The notes under the pieces are model-generated. The model ran no database searches. It was not told where the DNA came from and was given only the letters and a program-made list of their open reading frames with translations. A program made the position numbers and the translations under genes. Below, piece by piece: positions 1 through 4,044 of a stretch of 8,317 bases of DNA; positions within the stretch are counted from its first letter, which is position 1, and each line of letters opens with the position of its first letter. Source of the stretch: JBOFLG01 sp051657745 (lineage in GTDB: Bacteria > Actinomycetota > Actinomycetes > Actinomycetales > Dermatophilaceae); contig JBOFLG010000201.1 of the NCBI GenBank assembly GCA_051657745.1, positions 1 through 8,317 of the forward strand, given 5' to 3'.

Positions 1-138
1 GTCCCGCGCGTGGCGTGGGAACGGGGCGACCCGTCATCCGACGAATTGTTCCCGCACCTCTACGGCCCGCTGACTGCGGCGGCGGTGACCGGCACGACGT
101 TATTGGCGCCTCCGCACGGCCGAGGTTCCTCGCGCTGA
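1..138 (+). CDS. DUF952-family protein, C-terminal part (cut by window edge)
   Basis: The frame is open from the first base and ends at TGA 136-138, giving 45 residues of a gene that begins outside the window. The segment VAWERGD..DELFPHLYGPL followed by AAV resembles the conserved C-terminal part of DUF952 proteins, where a Trp-Glu is followed about 12 residues later by FPHxYGPL. DUF952 proteins are small (around 100-120 residues), cytoplasmic and of unknown biochemical function, so no reaction is proposed. The last dozen residues (PPHGRGSSR) look like a low-complexity tail and may reflect a rearranged end, because the PIN fragment starts in the same frame right after the stop. The family call rests on one motif recognised by eye. 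Confidence 0.6.
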   Translation, partial: VPRVAWERGDPSSDELFPHLYGPLTAAAVTGTTLLAPPHGRGSSR

Positions 139-333
139 CCTGAGACGGTAATGGCGGAGTGGGCACGGCTCATCTATGCGTGCCAGGCGCGCGGCATCCA
201 GCGGACGCTCACGGTGACCGATGCGCTGATCGCCGCCACCGCGGTCGTACACGGATTTCCGGTGGTCACCCAGGACGGCGACTTCGACCGGATCGCCGCT
301 GTTCACGACGGCCTCGAGGTCCTTCGGGTCTGA
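139..333 (+). pseudogene. VapC-like PIN-domain toxin remnant (C-terminal half only)
   Basis: This frame opens just after the DUF952 stop and ends at TGA 331-333. An ATG at 151 would give a 60-residue product. The residues read AEWARL, then TVTDALIAATAVVHGFPVVTQDGDFDRI, which is the C-terminal half of a VapC ribonuclease: the DALIAATA helix carries an acidic metal ligand and TQDGDF carries the last acidic cluster. The N-terminal half, with the first catalytic Asp and the conserved Glu, is absent because DUF952 coding sequence occupies the upstream space. VapC proteins are usually about 130-140 residues, so this is less than half and should lack RNase activity. No VapB antitoxin is next to it. 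The ATG at 151 has only a weak upstream GAGACGG, so expression is doubtful. A deletion joining two genes is the simplest explanation. Confidence 0.7.
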
Positions 334-499
334 AGTCCGCCGGTCCGCCGCCGTGCTGCACCCGCACCGCGCCCGTCGGCCCGAGCACACGCCGCGCGGC
401 CGGTCCCTCTGGGATGACGAACCGGGCTGCGGCAGTTCGGTTGTCGATGACAGACGCCCCCCGCTCAGTGATGGCGTCGGCGGGCTTCGCCGTCGGTGG

Positions 500-838
500 C
501 TATCGGACGTCGACCATCCGGCGTAGCACGAAGCGGATGGCAGCGACGTCGTCGTCGGTCAGGCGGCCGCGGTGACGCCGTCGCAGACGCTGTCGACTCA
601 CCGACTTCAGCTGGTCGCACATCGCGAAGGTGTCACGTCGCACGCTCCCGAGCCGCGGATGGAACGGCAGCCCACGGTCGGTGGTCGTGCACGGGACCAC
701 GAGAACCAGGCCGTTCGGAAGCCGACAGGCGAAGTCGGTTCCGACTACCACGGCCGGTCGCAAGCCGGCCTGTTCTCTCCCCACCTGCGGGTCGAAGTCC
801 GCCCACCACACCTGCCACGGTTCGACCGGTGCGGTCAC
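500..838 (-). CDS. mazF: MazF/PemK-family endoribonuclease toxin
   Basis: This 112-residue protein has the MazF/PemK fold signature. VWWADFDPQVGREQAGLRPAVVV near residues 10-32 holds the family GxEqaGxRPavV loop. LVLVVPCTTTDRG near 44-56 is the strand with the conserved Thr, and CDQLKSVSRQRL near 74-85 is the C-terminal helix region. MazF enzymes are cytoplasmic, sequence-specific RNases that cut mRNA or stable RNA and are held inactive by a partner antitoxin. The start is GTG (836-838), and this GTG overlaps the antitoxin stop as GTGA, so the two genes are translationally coupled in the usual antitoxin-first order. Length is normal for the family and no key motif is missing. The cut sequence cannot be inferred. 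The identity as a MazF-fold toxin is secure; that it is active is inferred. Confidence 0.88.
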   Translation of the reverse strand: MTAPVEPWQVWWADFDPQVGREQAGLRPAVVVGTDFACRLPNGLVLVVPCTTTDRGLPFHPRLGSVRRDTFAMCDQLKSVSRQRLRRRHRGRLTDDDVAAIRFVLRRMVDVR

Positions 839-1059
839 CCGTGAACCGAGACGTCGGTGTCAGCGAGCCCGGCGCTCTCGGCCAGGTAGGACGCTGCGGC
901 GTGCGGATCGGCGGCCAGCCGGGCCAGCGCGACCCGTGACTCATGCTCGAAGAGCAGCACCCGGAGCGCCTCTTCCAGACTGGACCCGCCCAGCTCGTCC
1001 CTGGCGATCTTGGCCAACCCGTCCCGACTGTCCCGGGACACTCTCACCGTGGTTTGCAT
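835..1059 (-). CDS. MazE-like antitoxin of the MazF pair
   Basis: The product is 74 residues when started at ATG 1057-1059. The N-terminus MQTTVRVSRDSRDGLAKIA followed by a SLEEALRVLLFEHE helix resembles a ribbon-helix-helix DNA-binding module, as in many actinobacterial antitoxins paired with MazF. The acidic, Ala-rich C-terminus (LAESAGLADTDVSVHG) would wrap around and block the toxin. Such antitoxins usually also repress their own operon. The stop overlaps the mazF GTG by 4 bases. I chose ATG 1059 rather than an in-frame TTG at 1116 because residues before it (TIQIGIVMGK...) do not look like the family, and because TATACT lies 6 bases upstream of the ATG, fitting a leaderless transcript. 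No ribosome binding site precedes it. The MazE-type name follows from context; the fold could also be called RHH or CopG-like. Confidence 0.8.
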   Translation of the reverse strand: MQTTVRVSRDSRDGLAKIARDELGGSSLEEALRVLLFEHESRVALARLAADPHAAASYLAESAGLADTDVSVHG

Positions 1060-1065
1060 ACCGGA

Positions 1066-1071
1066 AGTATA
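1066..1071 (-). promoter_or_regulatory. Probable -10 box for a leaderless mazE-mazF transcript
   Basis: On the minus strand the hexamer TATACT (5 of 6 to TATAAT) is separated by 6 bases (TCCGGT) from the ATG at 1059. This would place the transcription start on or next to the A of the ATG, a common leaderless arrangement in actinobacteria. No ribosome binding site is present to argue against it. No good -35 is visible at 17-18 bases; the zone where it would lie is covered by the inverted repeat at 1092-1115. Confidence 0.5.
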
Positions 1072-1091
1072 CGTTGCGGCGCACTTGCCCA

Positions 1092-1115
1092 TGACGATAC
1101 CGATCTGTATCGTCA
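1092..1115. promoter_or_regulatory. Perfect inverted repeat, probable TetR operator
   Basis: Arms TGACGATAC and GTATCGTCA are perfect 9-base reverse complements around a 6-base spacer (CGATCT). It lies between the divergent mazE-mazF and reductase-tetR units, 34 bases upstream of the reductase ATG. On the plus strand a possible promoter, TTGCCC (1085-1090), 17 bases, TATCGT (1108-1113), is covered by the repeat, so a bound protein would block it. A 24-base palindrome in front of an operon that encodes its own TetR regulator is the usual layout. It also overlaps where the -35 of mazE would fall. Binding by the TetR at 1875-2450 is inferred, not shown. Confidence 0.75.
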
Positions 1116-1149
1116 ATGCGTGTCAGCAACCCCCGCGAGAGGAACTCTC

Positions 1150-1857
1150 ATGAAGATCGCCGTGATCGGCTCCGCCATGGTCGGACAGGTCGTCGCCGCC
1201 AAGCTCGTCGAGCTCGGCCACGACGTCGTCATCGGCACTCGTGATCCACAGAACCTGACCGAGACGAAGGGCATGGGCGGCACTCTCTCCGACTGGCTGA
1301 CAGCCAACCCCGCCGGCCGGGTCGCCACCAACGCCGAGGCCGCGGCGCACGGCGAGATCGTTGTGAACGCCACCAACGGCGCGGCGTCGGTCGATGCGCT
1401 GACGCTCGCCGGCGCCGAGAACCTCGCCGGCAAGATCCTCATCGACATCGCCAACCCGCTCGATTTCTCGAAAGGGATGCCGCCGACACTATTCCTCAGC
1501 AACCACGACTCGCTCGGTGAGCTCATCCAACGCACGTTCCCCGAGACCACGGTGGTCAAGACGCTGAACACGATGAACGCCTTCCTGATGGTCGACCCCA
1601 GCCTGGCTAACCAGGGCGACCACACCGTGTTCCTCAGCGGTGACGACGACGCCGCCAAGGCCACGGTGGCCGACCTGCTGGGTAGCTTCGGCTGGACCGA
1701 CATCGTCGACCTCGGCGACATCACCACGGCACGCGGCACCGAATCGCTCCTGCCGCTCTGGATCCGGATGTTCGGGAAGCTGGGCGAGATCCCGTTCCAG
1801 TTCAAGATCGTGCGCGACACCGACGTGCAGCTCGCCCCGCACGCGCCCTCCGCCTAA
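1150..1857 (+). CDS. NADPH-dependent F420 reductase-like NAD(P)-binding oxidoreductase
   Basis: The protein has 235 residues. The N-terminal Rossmann motif MKIAVIGSAMVGQVVAAKL (GxxxxG at 7-12, with Ala in place of the middle Gly) is followed by GHDVVIGTRDP at 23-33, where Thr-Arg-Asp suits the NADP 2'-phosphate. Further landmarks are VVNATNG, ILIDIANPLDF and VVKTLNTMNAFLM, all in the style of F420H2:NADP+ oxidoreductase (Fno) and its relatives. The true substrate is unknown; many such proteins in actinobacteria are unassigned. It is probably soluble and cytoplasmic. The ATG at 1150 has GAGAGGA six bases upstream; the open frame continues upstream to 943 but without homology. The tetR gene starts 17 bases after the stop, so the pair is probably one operon under the palindrome at 1092-1115, making this enzyme the likely target of the repressor. 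Confidence 0.8.
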   Translation: MKIAVIGSAMVGQVVAAKLVELGHDVVIGTRDPQNLTETKGMGGTLSDWLTANPAGRVATNAEAAAHGEIVVNATNGAASVDALTLAGAENLAGKILIDIANPLDFSKGMPPTLFLSNHDSLGELIQRTFPETTVVKTLNTMNAFLMVDPSLANQGDHTVFLSGDDDAAKATVADLLGSFGWTDIVDLGDITTARGTESLLPLWIRMFGKLGEIPFQFKIVRDTDVQLAPHAPSA

Positions 1858-1874
1858 GGCAGCGGGAACAACCC

Positions 1875-2450
1875 ATGGCCCGTCCGCTGAGTGACGACGT
1901 GCGCCGACGGATCGTCGATGAAGCCGGTACCGCGTTCTCCGAGAGCGGCTATGCGGCCATGGGAGTCGACGCTCTGGCCACCGCTGCCGGGGTGTCGAAG
2001 ATGACGCTCTACCGCTATTTCGCGTCCAAAGAGGACCTCATCTGTGCGGTGCTCGACCGAAGTGACCAGTGCAGCGCGGCGCAGTACGAGCACCTGATGG
2101 CGGGCCACGACGACCCGGCGGATCGGCTGGCGGCGGTGTTCGACTGGATCGCCGAGCGAGCGAACCACCCGGGCTGTCGTGGCTGCCCGTTCCAGAACGG
2201 CGCGGCCGAGTTCCCGGAAGTCGCGGATGCCGTGCACGAGATCTCGATCCGGCACAAGGAATCGGTGCGGGAGTGCTATCTGCGGGAAGCCCGCGCGATG
2301 CGGGTACCGCGCCCGGAGGAACTCGCCGATCAGTTACTGCTCCTCACCGACGGCGCCTGGGCGGCGGCGCGAATGTGGGGACCCGGCAATCCGGCCCGTT
2401 CGGTCGGCTCGGCCGCCCGGATGGTGATCGCGGCACAGCGGGGCCGGTGA
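1875..2450 (+). CDS. TetR/AcrR-family transcriptional repressor
   Basis: The protein has 191 residues, typical for TetR. The N-terminal helix-turn-helix spans residues 9-55: RRRIVDEAGTAFSESGYAAMGVDALATAAGVSKMTLYRYFASKEDL is interrupted nowhere, with VSKMTLYRYF as the recognition helix. The C-terminal half is the ligand and dimer domain; its CRGCPFQNGAAEFP segment (101-114) is a motif seen in a common actinobacterial TetR subgroup, and Cys101/Cys104 could be reactive. TetR proteins bind a palindrome as dimers and release it on ligand binding. The gene follows the reductase by 17 bases with only a weak GCGGGAA upstream of ATG 1875, suggesting translation partly coupled to the upstream gene. The natural operator candidate is the perfect repeat 1092-1115. 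The ligand is unknown. A 19-base tandem duplication begins at its last codons. Confidence 0.9.
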   Translation: MARPLSDDVRRRIVDEAGTAFSESGYAAMGVDALATAAGVSKMTLYRYFASKEDLICAVLDRSDQCSAAQYEHLMAGHDDPADRLAAVFDWIAERANHPGCRGCPFQNGAAEFPEVADAVHEISIRHKESVRECYLREARAMRVPRPEELADQLLLLTDGAWAAARMWGPGNPARSVGSAARMVIAAQRGR

Positions 2451-2482
2451 GAGTCCGAGGCGACGGTGAGAGTCCGAGGCGA
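2445..2482 (+). repeat. 19-base perfect tandem duplication over the tetR stop codon
   Basis: CGGTGAGAGTCCGAGGCGA occurs at 2445-2463 and again, without a gap and without mismatch, at 2464-2482. The first copy holds the tetR stop TGA (2448-2450); the second holds the same TGA in noncoding DNA (2467-2469). It looks like a recent slippage or duplication event with no effect on the protein. No array beyond two copies exists. Confidence 0.9.
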
Positions 2483-2487
2483 TGTGG

Positions 2488-2504
2488 GCGGGCCCGGCGC
2501 CCGC
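2488..2504. terminator. Weak candidate hairpin after tetR
   Basis: GCGGGC (2488-2493) and GCCCGC (2499-2504) pair perfectly around the 5-base loop CCGGC. No T-run follows, as is usual in very GC-rich actinobacteria. It sits in the 245-base gap between convergent tetR and thioredoxin genes, where a terminator is expected. GC-rich chance pairing cannot be excluded. The rest of this gap (2505-2663) shows no gene that I can support. Confidence 0.25.
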
Positions 2505-2663
2505 GCCGCCTCCGGGTTCCCGATGTGGCGGCTGCGGCACGAGGCCGGACCCGGCGGCATCCACACGGAATGCCGATGAGCCAAGTGTGAGCGACCCCGG
2601 CCGGATCTCCACCGCCATCCCCGGAGCCGTATCCCAACCGTGACCCGACCAGCGTGGGTTTGA

Positions 2664-2711
2664 TCACCCGGTCGGTTGGTCACCCGGCAGGTCGGTCACC
2701 CGGCGGGCTGC
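2664..2711. repeat. Three 16-base imperfect tandem units over the thioredoxin stop
   Basis: Units begin at 2664, 2680 and 2696: TCACCCGGTCGGTTGG, TCACCCGGCAGGTCGG and TCACCCGGCGGGCTGC. The first eight bases are identical in all three. The third unit is the end of the thioredoxin gene read on the other strand, and its first three bases are the thioredoxin stop codon (TCA = TGA on the minus strand). The array therefore seems to have grown from the gene end into the gap. Confidence 0.7.
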
Positions 2712-3079
2712 TGCTGCGCGGCCTGCTGCTGCGCGGCCTGCGCGCGCACCTCGTCCATGTCGAGACCCTTGATGCCGGCGATCACCTGCTCGAGAGCCGC
2801 CGGTGGCAGCGCGCCAGCCTCACGGAATACCAGGATGCCGTCGCGGAATCCCATCAGCGTGGGGATCGAGGTGATCTGCACGGCACCAGCGAGTGCCTGC
2901 TCGGCCTCCGTGTCGACCTTGCCGAAGACGAGGTCGGCGTGGCCCTCACTCGCCGCGGCGTAGGTCGGCGCGAACTGCTGGCACGGCCCGCACCAGGACG
3001 CCCACCAGTCGACGAGGACGATCCCGCCCTCGCTGACGGTCTGCTCGAACGTCTCGGCGGTGAGGTCGACGGTGGCCAC
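2696..3079 (-). CDS. trxA: Thioredoxin
   Basis: This is a 127-residue cytoplasmic disulfide reductase of the actinobacterial thioredoxin type. The active site WCGPC is at residues 29-33 after VLVDWWAS; the cis-proline segment SIPTL is at 71-75; the FGKVDTEAEQ and LDMDEVRAQ stretches fit this group. It would accept electrons from thioredoxin reductase, not present here. I chose GTG 3077-3079 as start: CTCCTC on the plus strand (3087-3092; GAGGAG in the mRNA) lies exactly 7 bases before it, and the resulting N-terminus (M)ATVDLTAETFEQTV matches the family. An upstream in-frame GTG at 3106 would add nine residues (PIDPRSAT) but would place the strong binding site inside the gene. The C-terminus carries a low-complexity tail with AAQQQ twice (115-124), beyond the usual thioredoxin fold. 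It is transcribed alone, divergently from HU. Confidence 0.93.
   Translation of the reverse strand: MATVDLTAETFEQTVSEGGIVLVDWWASWCGPCQQFAPTYAAASEGHADLVFGKVDTEAEQALAGAVQITSIPTLMGFRDGILVFREAGALPPAALEQVIAGIKGLDMDEVRAQAAQQQAAQQQPAG
2708..2737. repeat. 15-base perfect tandem duplication inside the thioredoxin tail
   Basis: CTGCTGCTGCGCGGC is repeated exactly at 2708-2722 and 2723-2737. On the coding (minus) strand it encodes AAQQQ twice near the C-terminus. Being a multiple of three, it preserves the frame. A third partial unit (CTGCGCG) follows. It probably arose by slippage in a permissive tail. Confidence 0.85.
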
Positions 3080-3086
3080 GGTGGCG

Positions 3087-3092
3087 CTCCTC
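3087..3092 (-). promoter_or_regulatory. Ribosome binding site that fixes the thioredoxin start
   Basis: GAGGAG on the minus strand, 7 bases before GTG 3079. It is a near-ideal Shine-Dalgarno match and spacing, and is the main reason to prefer the shorter 127-residue thioredoxin. Confidence 0.8.
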
Positions 3093-3186
3093 GGATCGAT
3101 GGGCACGGCCGGCAGTGGCCGCGGTCAAATGACACGGATGGTGCGGAACGGCAGTGCAACACCGGGGCACCCTGGCATCATCCCGT

Positions 3187-3218
3187 CCAGGCCCCATCGC
3201 GACCAGGCCCCATCGTGA
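3187..3218. repeat. 16-base tandem duplication upstream of HU
   Basis: CCAGGCCCCATCGCGA (3187-3202) is followed immediately by CCAGGCCCCATCGTGA (3203-3218), 15 of 16 identical. It lies in the thioredoxin-HU divergent gap, 27 bases before the Zur-like box. It may be a slippage product or a doubled protein-binding site; it has no clear internal symmetry. No other gene is visible in this gap (3080-3281). Confidence 0.8.
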
Positions 3219-3233
3219 CCGCGAACGCGATGC

Positions 3234-3239
3234 TAAGGT
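3234..3239 (+). promoter_or_regulatory. Possible -10 element of the HU gene
   Basis: TAAGGT fits the loose actinobacterial -10 pattern TAnnnT and would place the transcription start near 3246, at the left edge of the Zur-like box, leaving a roughly 36-base leader with a good ribosome binding site. No convincing -35 is seen. A later candidate (TTAATA, 3262-3267) is too close to the binding site GGAGGG at 3271-3276 to leave it in the transcript. Confidence 0.3.
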
Positions 3240-3245
3240 CGATCG

Positions 3246-3260
3246 TGCGAACGATTCTCA
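3246..3260 (+). promoter_or_regulatory. Zur-like box upstream of HU
   Basis: TGCGAACGATTCTCA matches the box at 5460-5474 (TGATAACGATTCTCA) at 13 of 15 positions, with the last 11 bases identical. The pattern resembles the known Zur operator form TGAnAAnnnTTnTCA found before zinc-sparing genes. It lies 21 bases before the HU start codon, at or just after the likely transcription start, a position suited to repression. The left half-site (TGCGAA) is the less perfect one. Regulation of HU by zinc is inferred from this site alone. Confidence 0.6.
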
Positions 3261-3281
3261 CTTAATAACGGAGGGATCTCC

Positions 3282-3557
3282 ATGTCTACCAAGAGCCTGG
3301 CCGACAACGTCGCACAGCGGGTCGACGTCCCCGCGTCCACCGCCGAGGCAATCATCGGCGAGGCGCTGCTCGTCATCAGCGAGCGACTGCGCACCGGCGA
3401 GGAGGTTCGACTCGCCGGCTTCGGTACGTTCGATGTGCGATCCCGCGCTGCCCGCACCGGCCGCAACCCGCAGACCGGCGCGGAGATCCAGATCGCTGCC
3501 TCCAGCACCGTGGGGTTCAAGCCGGCCGCGCAGCTCAAGCGCTCCGTCAACGACTGA
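3282..3557 (+). CDS. HU-family DNA-binding protein (short form)
   Basis: This 91-residue DNABII-family protein ends right after the core fold, without the long Lys/Ala/Pro-rich tail of the main actinobacterial HupB. The N-terminal helices (KSLADNVAQRVDVPASTAEAIIGEALLVISERL) form the dimer body; GFGTFDVRSRAARTGRNPQTGAEI (about 47-70) is the family signature with the beta-arm and its Asn-Pro tip that bends DNA. The ATG at 3282 has GGAGGG at 3271-3276, five bases before it. It stands alone, divergent from thioredoxin and convergent with bL36 across a strong terminator. The Zur-like box at 3246-3260 lies in its promoter region, suggesting expression when zinc is scarce, together with the ribosomal paralogs downstream. 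It is likely a second HU (HupA-like); IHF is less likely from the sequence style. Confidence 0.92.
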   Translation: MSTKSLADNVAQRVDVPASTAEAIIGEALLVISERLRTGEEVRLAGFGTFDVRSRAARTGRNPQTGAEIQIAASSTVGFKPAAQLKRSVND

Positions 3558-3594
3558 CGTCCCGGTCGGCCGAGTCCGGCCGAGACCAACCACA

Positions 3595-3636
3595 CACCGA
3601 ACCGCCCGCCGCAATGTCGCGGCGGGCGGTTTGGTG
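3595..3636. terminator. Strong two-way terminator between HU and bL36
   Basis: CACCGAACCGCCCGCCGC (3595-3612) pairs with GCGGCGGGCGGTTTGGTG (3619-3636) around the 6-base loop AATGTC: an 18-base stem with a single mismatch (G3599 opposite T3632). On each strand the outer stem ends in A/T-richer steps (TTTGG). It lies 37 bases after the HU stop and 57 bases beyond the bL36 stop, so it can end both convergent transcripts. Confidence 0.88.
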
Positions 3637-3693
3637 CCTGGCCCAGTGGGTGGGTCGGCGCACAGCTGGGGCCGACTCCACCGGCAGCACCGT

Positions 3694-3816
3694 TCAGCCC
3701 TGGCGGGCCTTGAACCGCGGGTTGTTCTTGTTGATCACGTAGACCCGCCCGCGCCGCCGGACCACCTGGGAGCCGGGCAGGTTCTTGAGCGAGCGAATGC
3801 TGGCCCGGACCTTCAT
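3694..3816 (-). CDS. rpmJ: Ribosomal protein bL36, cysteine-free (zinc-independent) paralog
   Basis: This 40-residue protein begins MKVRASIRSLKNLPGSQVVRRRGRVYVINKNNPRFKARQG. MKVRxSIRSLK and the C-terminal NPRFKARQG are hallmarks of bL36. The zinc form holds a Cys/Cys/Cys/His set in the middle; here no Cys exists, so it is the C-minus type used when zinc is short. It would join the large subunit in place of the zinc form and spare one zinc per ribosome. Its ATG overlaps the bL32 stop as ATGA, so it is translationally coupled and is the last gene of the leftward bL31-cobW-bL32-bL36 operon, ending at the terminator 3595-3636. Confidence 0.92.
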   Translation of the reverse strand: MKVRASIRSLKNLPGSQVVRRRGRVYVINKNNPRFKARQG

Positions 3817-3980
3817 GGCACGGTCACCCGGCCCTCGGCCACCGCGCGCACCAGCCGTCGCGGGACGACCACCTGACGGCCGTCGATGGTCACCGGCACC
3901 AGGTCGGGCACCGTGGCCGTCCAGTTCGCCCGTCGGTGCCGGGTGTTGCTGCGGGACATCTTTCGCTTGGGTACTGCCAT
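3813..3980 (-). CDS. rpmF: Ribosomal protein bL32, cysteine-free paralog
   Basis: The protein has 55 residues. The N-terminus MAVPKRKMSRSNTRHRRANW is the diagnostic bL32 start that threads into the large subunit. In the zinc form a four-Cys ribbon follows; here that part is LVPVTIDGRQVVVPRRLVRAVAEGRV, with no Cys. The VPRRL run resembles the mycobacterial cysteine-free RpmF. A good ribosome binding site (GAAGGAG) lies eight bases upstream, after 64 bases of gap from the cobW stop, so it may be partly independent in translation. It overlaps bL36 by four bases (ATGA). It belongs to the likely Zur-controlled leftward operon, although a separate promoter inside the 64-base gap or at the end of cobW cannot be excluded; no second Zur box is visible there. 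Confidence 0.92.
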   Translation of the reverse strand: MAVPKRKMSRSNTRHRRANWTATVPDLVPVTIDGRQVVVPRRLVRAVAEGRVTVP

Positions 3981-4044
3981 CTCGGGGTCTCCTTCATCGT
4001 GGCGCGAGTATCGGTTCCTCGGCGCGGGTCACGCGGTGATGGCC

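Noticed and set aside
334..499. Minus-strand stretch reading roughly VIDNRTAAARFVIPEG
   Set aside because: It vaguely recalls the start of small acetyltransferase-like proteins, but there is no start signal, no catalytic motif and no continuation, so I see no supportable gene in this gap.
1067..1072. GTATAC palindrome as a MazE autoregulatory site
   Set aside because: Symmetry does not extend beyond the six bases in a convincing way; it is better explained as part of the -10 box.
1060..1116. TTG start of mazE at 1116 adding 19 residues
   Set aside because: The added residues are not antitoxin-like, and the extension would place the palindrome and the TATACT box inside the gene.
943..1149. 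In-frame upstream extension of the reductase
   Set aside because: It overlaps mazE and the promoter/operator region, has no homology, and the ATG at 1150 has a proper ribosome binding site and the Rossmann N-terminus.
3080..3106. Longer thioredoxin starting at GTG 3106
   Set aside because: The strong GAGGAG would lie inside the gene, and the family N-terminus begins at GTG 3079.
2445..3218. CRISPR-like repeats
   Set aside because: The short repeats are head to tail without spacers, differ from each other, and occur only two or three times each.
2654..3265. 203-residue plus-strand open frame
   Set aside because: It is antisense to the thioredoxin gene, which has an unmistakable WCGPC site and a good ribosome binding site.
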